NCBI GenBank assembly: GCA_016110215.1
Contig: JADWQD010000001.1
Span: 434,001 to 498,000 of the forward strand
Length of the DNA: 64,000 nt
Source: Capronia americana
Lineage: Eukaryota; Ascomycota; Eurotiomycetes; Chaetothyriales; Herpotrichiellaceae
Direction: 5' to 3'
Positions 23,376 through 35,764 of the stretch are shown here, in pieces (position 1 is the stretch's first letter; each line of letters begins with the position of its first letter). Position numbers and translations under genes: made by a program. The notes below the pieces were generated by a model, which saw only the letters and a list, made by a program, of their open reading frames with translations, ran no database searches and had not been told where the DNA came from.

Positions 23376-26300
23376 ATGGGAAGCATATCAAATGGCCATG
23401 TCAATGGACAGCATGACTCTAACGGCCACTTCAATGGAAACCATGACTCTAACAGCCACCTCAATGGTAATGGAGTTGACGGCCACAGACATGGCCCACC
23501 AGTTCCAGAACCGATCGCCATTGTGGGCATGGCGTTGAGATTACCTGGAAAGATCCATTCACCAGAGGCATTATGGCGTCTGCTGATCGACAAGAAGGAC
23601 ACGAGAGGCACCATCCCACCAACGCGATATAATGCTGATGGGTTTTACTCTGCTTCCAAGAGACCAGGATGCACGGGTGTCAAGTACGGTCACTTCCTCG
23701 ACGACAGCGATGGCATTGATCTGCTGGATACGTCGTTCTTCACGATGAGTAAGGCCGAGGTAGAGAAACTGGATCCTCAACAACGCATGCTCTTAGAGGT
23801 TGTGTACGAATGTATGGAAAATGGGGGCCAGCGTGACTGGCGGTCAAGCAACACGGGTGTCTTCGTGGGCACCTGGGGAGACGTGAGTGGAAGATTGAGA
23901 GCGGCGTCTGACAGTGCTGACTGGAGTTTCTAGGACTGGCAGGACTTCCTGGCAAAAGATCCCCAGCAGACTGGAGGCATGCTCAATGTCTCCGGAGCTG
24001 GTGACTTCACAATCTCCAATCGAGTGTCATACGAGTATGATCTTCAAGGGCCTAGGTGAGTGTCTTCACTGTATCCTGGGAACGATCATCTGACGGAAGC
24101 CAGCATGACCATCAAAGCCGCTTGTGCATCATCAGTAATATGTCTACACGAAGTAAGCCCTACACTGCATAGTGGGTGAAAGCACTAGCTGACGAACCAC
24201 AGGCATGCCAAGCTATATTAAACGGGGACTGTGACTCTGCGATTGTCGCTGGCACAAACCTCATCCTCACGCCCTCCCAGACAATTTCTCAGACCGAGGC
24301 CGGGGTATTATCGCCAACCGGTCAGTGTCGTACCTTTGATGCATCGGCCAACGGGTACGCACGCGGCGAAGCCATCAATGCCATCTATATCAAGAAATTG
24401 AATGATGCGATCAGAGACCATGACCCCATCCGGGCGATTGTCCGAGCCACTGCGGCCAATTGTGACGGCAGAAGTGCAGGACTCTCCCAACCCAACCCAG
24501 ATGCACACGAGCGCTTGATACGGCGAGCGTATGAAAGGGCCGGCCTGAAAGACTCCTCAGAGACCCCGTTCGTGGAAGTCCACGGCACGGGCACACCGAG
24601 CGGCGACCCGCTGGAGCTTCAAGCTATTTCGAAGGTATTTGGCGGCGACAAAGACACCTACGTGGGAAGTGTGAAGGCGAATGTCGGCCACGGAGAGGGC
24701 GCCTCGGGCATCACCAGCATCATCAAAGCTGTAATGGCCCTGGAACACCAGACTATTCCGCCGCAGGTCAACTTCTCCACACCCAATCCAAAGATCCCGT
24801 TCGAAGAAGCACGCTTAGTTGTGCCGTTGGAGTCGATACCATGGCCAAGCGGCAGACCCCAACGAATAAGCGTTAACTCGTTCGGCATCACAGGCGCTAA
24901 CGCCCATGCGATCATCGAGTCCGCCGCGTCGTATGGCATCCACCGTGGACATGCTTCGAACGGTATAGGGGACAGCGTGCCAAATGGTGTCGCGCAACAC
25001 ACGTTCAAGTCGGCACTTTTGCTCTTCTCGGCCACAAATGCCGAGTCACTCAAAAAGCGAGCATCAGATATACGAGACCATGCTCTATCTCTCCCCGACA
25101 AGATCAACGACTTGGCATATACGCTGGCAGTGCGACGAGACCACCTTCCTCACCGAGCATTCTCTGTGACAAATGGTGTGACTATGGGAGATCTTATTGC
25201 TGCCGATAAAGCCAAGCAGGCGCCTCAGCCAGTCTTTGTCTTCACCGGACAAGGTGCGCAATGGCCTGCCATGGGGAAGGAGCTAGTAGAAATCTTCCCG
25301 AATTTCCAAGACGATATCCTACGCTTCTCACAATTGCTTGGCCACTTACCACATCCTCCTCCTTGGGACTTGACCGAAGAGCTTCTCAAATTCGGACCCA
25401 AAAGCCGGCTTGACAAGGCTGAGTTTGCTCAGCCACTGTGCACTGCTCTCCAAGTCGCCTTGGTAAATCTGCTGCGGGATCTTGGTGTTGTGCCAGCCGC
25501 TGTCGTAGGTCATTCCAGCGGCGAGATAGCGGCAGCATACGCCGCTGGCGCCATCACCGCAGAAGAAGCCATCATCATAGCCTACTACCGTGGCTTCACA
25601 GCAACAAGCTCGTCTCAAAGAGGAGCAATGGCCGCTGTAGGCGTCGGACGAGCCGAAGCTATTCTGTATCTTGAGAAAGGAGTCGTCATCGCGTGTGACA
25701 ACAGCCCGAACAGTGTGACACTTTCGGGCGATGAAGACGCCCTCGATCGAATGACCGAGCAGATGAAGTTTGACGACGACAGTCTGTTCATTCGCCGGCT
25801 CAAGACGGACGGCATGGCATATCATTCACACCACATGCTCGAAGTGGGAAATCAATACGAGGAGCTTCTGAAACCGCTCGTGGTGGCGAAAACACCCGCC
25901 ATTCCATTCTACTCGACAGTTACTGGAAGGTTGGCGGAAGACAGACCGCTGGGACCCTCGTACTGGAGAGAGAACCTGGAATCTCCCGTCAAATTCTACC
26001 CTGCCGTCAGGAACATAATTGAAAGCCTGAAAGCAGATCTTTTGTTCCTCGAAATCGGACCCCATTCAGCCATGGCAGGTCCACTTCGGCAAATCTTCAA
26101 GGCCACGCCCTCAAAGAGTCGGCTGACATACCTTCCGACGTTGAATCGTGGTAAGAACGCTCACGATTGCATTCTGGAGATGTGCGGGCATTTGTTCTTG
26201 CAGACGGTGCCTGTTCGATTCGACAAACTTACTCCCGGCTGCCAGACGCTCACCGATATGCCAAACTATCCCTGGAGACACGATATTTCTCTCTGGGCTG

Positions 26301-29300
26301 AGAACAGAGTCGTTAAAGAATGGTAAGAACCCAGCCTTCGGCCAAGGCACCACAAGCATTTCCGTCGCTAACAACACTCCAGGAGAACACGCCGCTTCCC
26401 TCCTCATGAGCTTCTCGGAGCTCGAATACTAGAGGGGAACGATTTTGAGCCAACGTGGCGGAACCTTCTTCAACTCAAGGACGCATCATGGCTACAGGAC
26501 CACAAGGTCCTCGAGGACGTCGTCTTCCCATGCGCAGGCTACATTGCCATGGCAGGCGAGGCCGTCAGACAGCTAACAGGAAGTGGTGACTACAGCATAC
26601 GCAACCTCAACGTGAAGAGCGCATTAATTCTCCAAGAGAAGACCGTGGAGCTGTTCACGAGTTTCAGACGCCCAACATTAACGGCTTCGTCATCATCTGA
26701 ATGGTACGAATTCGCCGTCTACTCCCACAATGGAAGTATATGGACCCAGCACTGTGACGGACAAGCCAGAAGTGGCTCTGACGAGAGGCATTTGATAACG
26801 AATGCACCTGCTCTGACACCACTTCCTCGTCGAATCCGATCACCATACCCAGCCTTTCACAATGTAGGACTGAATTATGGCCCATCATTCGCAGGCATCC
26901 GCGACTTGTCCGCCAAGCCAGGCGGAAAGACTGCAGTTGCAACTTTGCAGCAGCCGCCCATCACGGGCTCGGACTACTCTCTTCATCCAACAACTATCGA
27001 CCAGTGTCTGCAGCTCTTGGGCGCTGCATCAGCAGAAGGCCTCGGGAGACACCTGGCGAAGATCCCGTTGCCAACGAGCATCAATCAGCTGTACATCCGG
27101 CCGGCGATGACGGGAAATTATATGCAAGCCCAAGCAACTGCGCGACCATCCAGAAACGTTGGAGACATCGAAGGCGAGATGCTGATTGCTGAAGGTGATC
27201 AAATCCTTCTATCAGTAAAGGGATGCAAGCTGTCTGCCTTTGAGCATGAGTCGGATGTCGACGTCGATGATCGAATCGCTGCAGCCAGGTTGAGCTGGAG
27301 ACCCGATCTCGACTTCATCCCACTGGACTCCCTGATGATCTCACATGTCAAGGATCCAGACGCGATCAAGATGGTGGAGGCGTATGGTCTCCTCTGCACA
27401 CAGGAAATGCAGGAGCGTATTCGAGGGGTCGAGTATTGCGGAGACCACTTCACCAAATTCAGTCACTGGATCGATAACCATGTTGAAGAAGGTAGGAACG
27501 CAAAGAACGAACTGGTCACAAACAGCACGGAACTACTAAATCTTCCGCGGGAAGAACGTCTAAAGCTCATTGTGCAACTAGAGCAGCAGCTCAAGACTTC
27601 CGAGTTCAACAACGTTGCTGAACTCATCACGAGACTTCTAGACAACTGCGTCGATGTTTTCAGGGGAGACAGTCAAATCCTGGACATCTATCTGCGAGAC
27701 AATGGCCTGACCAAACTCTACGCCATCACAGGGGACCGCATCGACTCGACAGAATTCTTCGCCACAGCCGGTCATACGAACCCGACAATGAAGATCCTGG
27801 AAATCGGTGCAGGGACGGGCGGAACCACTCTCGTCGCTCTACAGTCGCTATGTTCGATCAATGGCGAACCGATGTACTCGAAGTATACATTTACCGACAT
27901 CTCATCCGGATTCTTCTCTGCAGCGAAGGACAGGTTCGCCGAATACCCAGGACTCGAGTTCAAGACACTGGATATCAGCAGAGACCCCCAAGAACAAGGC
28001 TTTGAGCTGGGCACCTACGATCTTATCGTCGCGTCCAACGTGATCCATGCCACTGATTCCCTCTACGTCACATTGAGCAATGTTCGAAAACTCCTGCATC
28101 CGCGCGGGCGGTTCTTCCTGCAGGAGTTGACCCCTTCTTATGCGAAGATGATCAACATCATCATGGGGCCCTTGCCTGGCTGGTGGCTTGGAGAGGCTGA
28201 TGGCCGAGGAATGGAGCCCATTGTCAGCACTGAAAGATGGGACAAAGAACTCCGGGCTGCGGGCTTCTCTGGCATTGAATGTGCCGTGCGTGACGATCCG
28301 CGCCTCGAAGGAAGCATCGGGGTCAATATGATTGCCAAGCCAGCACCGGACATCCAAGATTATCGCACAGTCACGCTCTTGACCCTAGCCGACCAGGCCG
28401 ACTCTGACCCCGTGCGAGCCATCGAACAGCTGCTTGTCGACCAGGGCTATCACATTGCAAAATGCATCTTCGGAGAAGATTTGCCGCCGTTCCAGGACGT
28501 TATATCCCTCGTCGAGCTCAATGATGCGTTGTTAGATGGCGCCTCGCCTGAACAATTCAAGTCCTTCCAACAGGTCATCGCAGGTCTCAACTCAGCCCGC
28601 CTGCTGTGGGTCATGCGAGCCGCGCAGATTGAGCCTCAGAGTCCCACAACCGCACTTACTCTCGGCCTGACACGAAGCATTCGAACCGAGCTCAACATTG
28701 CACTCGCGACATTGGAGGTCGACACCTGCGATATAAAGGCCAGCAATGCAATTGTGGATGTGTTTGAAAAGTTCAGGGATACTGCTTCGGAGATCAATCC
28801 TGATTATGAATATGTCTACCACAACCAGCAGGTGCTGGTGGGCAGATACCATTGGACGGGCGTTACCAAGGAGCTGGCCGCGTCGCATGACATCTCCGGG
28901 TATCCTCTGCGGCTGGAAGGCGATCGCAGCGGAGCTTCAAGATGGGTGCCTGTTACACCCCAGGAGCTAGAACCGGACGGCGTACAGGTCGCTTCTGCAT
29001 TTATCGGAGTGGACAGGAAGGTATGTCGAAACGATTAAATACTCCGGGTCCAACCAGTGTGCTAATCATAACGTGTATAGGCTGCTGCTGCATACGGCGG
29101 AGCCAGTCCACTGCTCGGAGGCTCTGGAAAAGTCACCGCCGTCGGCTGGGAAGTGAAGAATGTGCGGGCCGGAGACAGGGTCATGATCCTCGATCGGAAC
29201 CTTCTGGCCACGAGTGCGGTCGTTCAAGCCCATCAGCTAGCGGTGATCCCAGAAAGTATGAGCCTCGAAGATGCAGCTTCCTTGTCAGTGGCTGTGCCGC

Positions 29301-31282
29301 CTGCAATTTATGCCCTGTTGTACGCAGCAAATCTCCAGAAAGGACAGTCGGTACTTATCCAATCCGCGTGCGATGATTTTGGGCTTGCTGCCATCCAGAT
29401 TGCGCAGATGGCCGAAGCTGAGGTTCGTCAATTCTTGCCCCGGCCGAGTGCGAATATTGACAGAGATAGGTCTATTGCACTATCTCAGAAGACACAGAAG
29501 CTGCCTTCGTGAGCAACGAATTCGACATCCCGCCAAGTCATATATTCCGTTCGAATTCCTGCTCTTCGGCTCTGATCCAAGAAACTGGTGGCCGTGGAGT
29601 TGACGTTGTTCTCAAGCGTCTGCCCGATGAGCTAGCGAGAGACTCCTGGAAGTGTCTCGCAAGACGGGGAAAGGTGAGCAATGACCGTACGTGTTCGGGA
29701 AAGCAGAGTTGACTAGCATGCAGATGATTGATTTGAGCGGCAATGGTGTTGTGAATACCGACCTTTTGGGTGGCAACACGACCTATATCAGAGTCGACAT
29801 GAACAGCCTGGACGATCTTTATTCCGAGTGAGTCTAACGCATTTCCATAGAAGATTCGGGCTGACCAAGTCTAGGTTGCTCCAGAAGACGATCGAGCTCC
29901 ATGACGAAGGAAGGATCAAGTTATTCGGCTCGCCTCATATCATCGATGCGCGCGCTCACGAAAATAGTGACAACTCGCCCATTCCGGACCCTCCCAGCAG
30001 GCTTATCGTGCGAATCCCGGAGCGGACAGAATGTCTCCCCGTCACGCGAACTCGTCCGGTGCTTAAGCTTCGTGATGATGCCGCGTATCTGCTGGTAGGC
30101 GGCCTTGGGGGTCTCGGTCAAGCGATCGCAACCTATATGGCCGAATGCGGTGCTCGGCATTTCATCTTCCTCTCGCGGTCGTGTGGGAAGAGCGACGAAC
30201 ACGTGCAGTTCTTCCAAGAGCTCGAAAGCCAAGGATGTACCGTGACGGCCGTCGCGGGAGATGTGTCCAGCCCGGAAGACGTCAACGCAATGGTCATCCA
30301 ATCATCACGACCCATTGCCGGCGTGCTGCAGCTAGCCATGGTTCTCCAGGACCGACCATTCCTCAAAATGTCACATGAAGACTGGACGACGTCGATCAAG
30401 CCCAAGGTCGATGGGACTTGGAACCTCCACCAGGCCCTCAAGGACCGGCAGCTCGACTTCTTCGTCATCTTCGGATCCATCTCCGGCACCTTCGGCATCG
30501 CGCACCAAGCAAACTACGCTGCGAGCAACACGTTCCAGGATGCGTTCGTGCAGTATCGACATTCCCTCGGTCTGCCTGCGTCGGTATTGAACATCGGCGC
30601 CATGGCTGATATCGGCTACGTCAGCCAGAACCAGTCGGTGCAGGAGTACTTCCGGTCCGCGGGCATGCCGTTCATGTCTGAGACTGAGCTCCTCGAAGCC
30701 ATGCACCTTTCTATCGTCCAGCAGCATCAACAGCCGCAGCAGGAGCAGCCCGTCTCGAGCACCACAGTTAGCCTCGGCTTCACCAGCACGAGCCAACTGG
30801 CCTTGGGCATCCGCGCCACAAAACCCATGGACGACCCGAGTAATCGAGTCCTATGGAAGCGAGACCGTCGCGTCGACATCTACCGCAACATCGAGGCATC
30901 CCGACGGCTCCAGGGCTCAGCAGGTACCACAGATGCGGCAGCGGACCAAGACAAGCTTGACGCATTCATCAACGAGGTCAAGTCCAGTCCGTCTCTTCTC
31001 GACAGACGCGACACGCTGGGTCTCCTCACGCACGAGATCGGCGTCAGTATCTACGGCTTCATGCTGCAGCCGGTGGAGGACCTTGACATATCCAAATCCC
31101 TGATGACGCTGGGTGTCGATTCGCTCGTCACGATCGAGATCAAGAACTGGTTGAAACGACGGCTCGACGTGGAAGTCAGCACGTTGGAGATCTTGAATGG
31201 AGGGACGATTGAGAGTCTTGGACAGCTTGCTTTCGCTAGGTTGAGGAAGAAGTACGGTGGAGATGTCTCTGTAGGGATTTAG
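23376..31282 (+). CDS. PKS2: highly reducing polyketide synthase with C-methyltransferase and degenerate ER
   Basis: Nine exons (23376-23882, 23934-24055, 24104-24152, 24203-26322, 26383-29020, 29081-29422, 29470-29673, 29724-29827, 29875-31282) give 2497 residues. The first 35 residues are an Asn/Gly/His repeat. KS: Cys217 in the variant KAACASSV, His353 in EVHGTGT, His389 in KANVGH. AT: Ser near 662 in GHSSGE. DH: His973 in HKVLEDVVFP, where Glu replaces the usual Gly of HxxxGxxxxP. cMT: ILEIGAGTGGTT near 1400. ER: full length, but its NADPH loop reads SACDDFGLAA instead of AAGGVGQAA, so it is probably dead. KR: GGLGGLG near 2102, and Ser/Tyr/Asn in FGSISG and QANYAASN, so it is probably active. 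ACP: Ser near 2444 in GVDSLV. The protein ends at the ACP, so release must be in trans or through another PKS. Confidence 0.95.
23391..23476. repeat. 30-bp imperfect tandem repeat encoding the PKS2 N-terminus
   Basis: About 2.7 units of a 30-base repeat encode NGH-x-NG-x-HDSN peptides (AATGGCCATGTCAATGGACA as the first unit's start). It is an in-frame, probably unstructured leader ahead of the KS domain. In-frame unit loss or gain would be tolerated. Confidence 0.8.
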
Positions 31283-31793
31283 GAGGCGGGTGTGTAATTC
31301 TTCCGCCAATGTATTGATCGCAGGCAAGTAGGTGCTCGCGGCGACAGGCGAGGCCAACACGCTAGAAACGAGGCTGTGATGATGAACGCGATTTTCTCCT
31401 TCTTCTGGAAATACGAGTAGGAATATTGGCCGTCGTCGTCGTCGGCGGGAGGTTTGGCTTCCCCCCAACCTCTACTTGGGGGCGCTCCACCTGGTCCATC
31501 TGCTGACATGGGCCGGACAATGTTGCGTGCGTGGGTCCCCATCGGCCCTTGACCGGCTGCAACAGCGTCGACGAGTAGTTAAAACCCATCAGCCGACGCC
31601 GATCTCATTGCTGATATTTCGGCATGATGTATCCACCACGTACTGTAAACACCAATTTCGGCGTGGATGCCGCTTTTGATGAATGAACCCCGGATAATGA
31701 ATAGTGTGTTGCAAAGCATGAATACGTAAGAGAGGTTCCGCCAGTCTACTCAAATGTATGTACTGTACATGATGTCTATCGCCGTCCTTGGAC
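31283..31793. other. Intergenic between PKS2 and the dienelactone hydrolase
   Basis: About 510 bases between two converging 3' ends. No gene is seen; it should contain both terminators. Confidence 0.5.
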
Positions 31794-32453
31794 TTATAGA
31801 TGCTTTGAAAAGAACTCGGCCGCCTGCCGGTATCCCCTCTCGTACTCGGCCCGGTTCTCTTCGTCTTCGAGATTGGCCCTGGCGCCCATCCACCCGTGAA
31901 ACATTGTTGCATAGGTTTCCACCACACTGCCCGGGTTGGTTTCGAGGGCGTTTGCATATCCGGCGACCACGTCTTTGTCTTCGTCCTTGCTCGCCAGACA
32001 GAGGTGCGGCGTTTTGAGCAGTTTCGCGTCCTCGACATCCAGCCCTGCCGGATGCGCCTGGCCTGTGGCTCCAAACAGGCTGTTTCCGACGTCGGCGTTG
32101 GATGCGAGCACCGCGATCTTGGCTCCCCAGCACAAACCAAACACACCGAGGCCCGTCTGCTCGATCTGTGGGAACAACTTGCGAACGCCCGGGACGATGT
32201 CCAGCCGAAGCGCGTCCGCGTTGGGTGGGAAAGCTCCTGGTCCCGCGAGGAACTCGCGGATCTGGGACCGCTGGTCATGTCTCAACGCAGTACCCTTGAA
32301 GAAGTCTGGCAAGATCACCAAGCAGCCGTTGAAGTGTTGGCTGATCCGGTCGGCCCCTTGCAGAGCCTGAGATGTTGGCCCAAAGATGTCGTGGACAACG
32401 ATGATGGCTTTCCGTGCTGATTGTGATCCCGTGATGTCTGCATTTGTTCCCAT
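31794..32453 (-). CDS. Dienelactone hydrolase family protein
   Basis: A single-exon gene of 219 residues. The nucleophile motif is GLCWGAK with Cys108, as in carboxymethylenebutenolidase. The acid is Asp157 or Asp159 in ASKDEDKD, and the base is His186 in MFHGWMGAR. The N-terminus KAIIVVHDIFGPTSQALQGAD is the usual first strand and loop. Members hydrolyse lactones and enol-lactones, and some fungal ones serve in secondary metabolism. It converges on PKS2 and could process a lactone product, but general detoxification is equally likely. Catalytic residues are complete. Confidence 0.85.
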   Translation of the reverse strand: MGTNADITGSQSARKAIIVVHDIFGPTSQALQGADRISQHFNGCLVILPDFFKGTALRHDQRSQIREFLAGPGAFPPNADALRLDIVPGVRKLFPQIEQTGLGVFGLCWGAKIAVLASNADVGNSLFGATGQAHPAGLDVEDAKLLKTPHLCLASKDEDKDVVAGYANALETNPGSVVETYATMFHGWMGARANLEDEENRAEYERGYRQAAEFFSKHL

Positions 32454-33590
32454 TTGTTAGATTGTTTCAAGGAAGACAATCAATCACAAGCAATTGCCAC
32501 CGAAAAAGGGATGAAATCACTTGTCGCAGACAAAGTCATATCTTGACTCGCAAACTCACAACTTCGGAAGGATCCCGTTTCTTCCCATCCCCCAGCCGGC
32601 TGATACGCCCCCGCCACGGGCGGAGGCAGGTCGGTTCGAAACCAACACTCTTTTTGTGTCTTTGTAGCCATGGCAATCGATCGCTTCAAGAATTTCAAAG
32701 ACAAAGACAACTCGCGTCTCGAGGAAGGCTCTCTGAATGCAAATATCGGTATTAGAGCCGAGGTCATGAAATGCAAAGTGCGCAACATCTGGACTGCGTA
32801 GTAGAACGAGGGCTTTCGCCGGTAGGGCTCTCACTCGGCCCGTCGGGATGTCCTGCAGCTGCTGGCCGATAGGCGGCTCCGGCCCGGCCTGCACGTCTTT
32901 GAATGCTGGTATTAAAGCTGGAGTCCGCTTATGTCCGTGCTATGGCCGGAGATCTGTCATCTTGGCATGTATGCAAAGCTACTGAGCGCTGTTGACCTTT
33001 TGGCGAGGGACAAATGGCATAGTAGTTGCCCGCTCTAGTCTATGTCTGCGAACTGCATTGCTGTATGCGGACATGAGGAACGAACAAAGATGATGGCCTA
33101 TAACCAACTTGCGTGTTTCTGGTCCTTGGCTCTGTGTGGTCTTCTACGGGCAGCCAGGGTGTGTGCACTCATGAAGTCCGAAGAGTGGACAGTGAAGAGT
33201 ATCTAATCTTTATCACTGCCCGAATGTTGAACAGTGAGCCGCGCGGGTGGTCGGCGTCGTTGTCGTCCGGCGATTGGCTGTGGGCGAATCTTTGATCCGC
33301 GGGCGACACCGAATGGCGCAGTCAGAGCTCAGCCTCTGAACGTCTGTCGACTTTCGATTCTCGATACTTCAAATTCTCAAGATTCGGCTGTCAAGTCGGA
33401 CGGACGTGACACGACCATACATAGTTCTGCTTATAAGCATCCCCTAGACATGGAGAACATCGATTGCGACAAAGTAATTTTCACTCTCCAGGACATTCAA
33501 CGTCTGACTGCCGAGCTCAAGGTATATGGCCTGTATACAAAATACAACAATGACACGTCGTGTCATATATCATCACGACAACCTGGTGAT
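32454..33590. other. Intergenic, no gene seen
   Basis: About 1.1 kb holding the dienelactone hydrolase promoter and the 3' flank of the broken transcription-factor gene. Several overlapping ORFs use non-ATG starts and show no family features. Confidence 0.45.
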
Positions 33591-35214
33591 CTAGTTATCA
33601 TCCGTGGCAAATAGTGGATCGTACCCAAAATTGGCCATCCATGACAGGTCTGGAGAAATGTGCCAGGCTGGTGGTAGCCCCTGTTCACCTTCTGGGAAAG
33701 GCCCGTCGGCGAACATGTTGTCATGCATGAGACCGTCAAAGGTCGAGCCTAGATCGTCGAATTGGGCCGGTGCCGGTGCTGGGGCCGGAACAGGATCGTT
33801 TTCTGGGGCGTTTGTCTGCGCATCCGAGCTGTTGCAGTTGATCTGCTGCTCGCTGTCACTTCCCAGTTCGGGGGCAGGAGAGCGTCGCCATTCGAGCCAA
33901 GTCTCTCTTTCTCGAGCCGCAAATGACCTCGCGATGAGGAGCGTGTCGAATGTCAGGCTGCTGGCCATGCGTGTCTTGACGCGGAGGTGTGGTGGCTTCA
34001 GATTCATGCTCTGGTCGGCCTGCCCGCACCGTCAGAGGAGCGTCAGCAAATCCGACGAACGAATCGCGATATCTTTCTGTTTGTGCGGAACTGACAGCTG
34101 GCGCAGCGCAAAGGCTGCCGTTGTGAAGACGATGTGGCTGGTGTCAACATCGATGTCCTCGCGGTAAGTTGAATGGACAACCCGGAAAATGACGGCCGCG
34201 GCAGTCCACAAAATCCGGAAAGTCCCAATGGGTGCGTGTGGAAGAAGTGAGTGTGACGTTGGCTCCGAAACCACCAGGTTGATCACTTGGCATGCCGTGC
34301 GGTACGCCTTGAGGACCCAGGCCTTGCGCTGCGAGTCCGTCGAATCGCTAATGAAAGCCAAACAGTGGAGGGAGAGTCGTGCGTTCTTTAATCGAAGCCT
34401 GTTCATGAACGAGATGCTAGACCCGAACTCCCGCTCTTGCGCGGTAAACAGATGGTCTGCTTCTTCCAGGGCGTGGAACAGGGTTGAATCTGACGGCAGG
34501 CCTGACGGTTCTGCTTGGTGTGTAGCGATCAGCTGAAATGCGTCGTGCGCACACTTCTGCACCACCACATTACATCGAAGTTCAACGGGCATGCATTTGT
34601 GAACACTCGGGTCCAGAAGATGGGCGCAAGGACTAAGTAGTCTCGAGTGGCCAAAATCAACAGAGAGACTGCGTCAATTAGAGATGAACAACACTGACGA
34701 TCGCAGCGCCAATGCCATAGTATCTTGGCTCTCCTTACCTTTGCGAGGCGGCAATACAAGCGTACCATGTTCTACTCCTTTCCAGTTGCCTTTCCGGCCA
34801 AGCTGTAAGCCCTTGCAATAGGTTCTGGGTCTTCTGGCTGTCTGTGATAAGGGTATCCCTCGTATATTCTTCCTCCCTCCCTGGTCGATGCAAGCTAAGA
34901 TGGAGAGCGTAGGTAAGAGCCGTGTTGTACCTGATCAGGGAGGTATCATTCCACAGGTGGACATTGGGCAGCGGCCAGATTGAGAGTAATAACAAGGTCT
35001 GAATATTTGGCATGGTCATGGGATTGCTAGCAAAGATCGACCAGACTGTTTGGCTGAGTATTGGACCCAGGCGGCTGAGTAATGTACTCTCCGAGCGGTA
35101 TTGTCGGCTTGCAACAGCGATGATGGACCAGTACAGCAATGGAGATGAGCTATAATACGCCTCAGGGGGTCTTTTTTCATCCAGGAAAGGTAAGAAATGA
35201 TGATAGTCGTCAGC
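33591..35214 (-). pseudogene. Fungal-specific transcription factor, beheaded and with an in-frame stop
   Basis: The frame opens at 35214 with no start codon and reads DYHHFLPFLDEKRPPEAYY, then SPLLYWSIIAVASRQY, the start of the fungal-specific transcription-factor middle homology region. A 70-base intron (34669-34738) splices cleanly. Downstream coding is well kept (VIFRVVHSTYREDIDVDTSH, LRVKTRMASSLTFDTLL) to a TAG at 33591, but a TGA interrupts it at 34032-34034 within SSDLLTLL-stop-RCGQADQS. A single C-to-T change in a CGA codon would explain that stop. The N-terminal Zn2Cys6 DNA-binding domain is absent: at 35214/35217 the sequence turns into a transporter fragment on the other strand. It is therefore a pseudogene, possibly of a former regulator of the neighbouring cluster. 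Confidence 0.85.
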
Positions 35215-35216
35215 TC

Positions 35217-35581
35217 AGCACCACCGGGAAGCAAGTCGGCTTGTTCGCCGCGTCCCTGCTCGTCGCGGGCACGTATCCCGCCGCGGTGTTGCAGATCACC
35301 TGGATCCAGATCTCCTTCTGCGGCAACACGAAACGGCCTTCTCCTGGGGTCTGGCCATGGCCGTCGCCCAGGGGATGAGCATGAGCGGTGCCCAGATCTA
35401 CACCAACCTGCCCCGCTTCGTCGAGGGCCACGGCATCCTCTTGGGATTTGTGGTCATGGGCATGACCTGCACCGCCGCACCGAGATTTTTGATGGCTCGA
35501 GCCAACAAGCGGAGAGACGCTGAACTCGCCGAGTACGAAGCGAGAGGACAAGAGCATCCCGACACGGCCAAGTCGTTTTAA
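35217..35581 (+). pseudogene. MFS transporter, C-terminal fragment with one frameshift
   Basis: The reading starts abruptly at 35217 with STTGKQVGLFAASLLVAGTY and continues through ITWIQISFCGNTKR. After position 35336 one base is missing, and coding resumes in another frame as FSWGLAMAVAQGMSMSGAQI. It then runs FVEGHGILLGFVVMGMTCTA to a stop at 35579. These are the last three or four membrane helices and the tail of a major facilitator of the anion:cation symporter kind. Everything upstream is missing, and the antisense transcription-factor relic begins in its place. Confidence 0.8.
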
Positions 35582-35764
35582 GTAGACGTGTGACAACAAC
35601 ATCAAATTCCGGTACGCGCTGTGATGTGGACTGGTTAGACCCGCTAGATTGATAACGGTCCAAAGATCAAGAGGTTACATACAGATACTGAGACGGTTGC
35701 CTTACGCGTGGCAAGGATAGAGGTATTTAATAGCGCCGGTCGCCAAATAGAGCGACATCCTTGC

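Noticed and set aside
29021..29874. PKS2 split into two genes at the fragmented ER region
   Set aside because: Four short introns with GT-AG ends restore one frame through ER to KR, so a single gene is the better reading.
32454..32894. Extra 5' exon of the dienelactone hydrolase or a separate gene
   Set aside because: The hydrolase starts naturally at 32453 with the first strand of the fold close behind; upstream frames have no motif.
33591..34592. Two separate small genes at 33591-34007 and 34032-34592
   Set aside because: They are in the same frame, separated only by one TGA, and together match a single transcription-factor region; no intron can fit between them.
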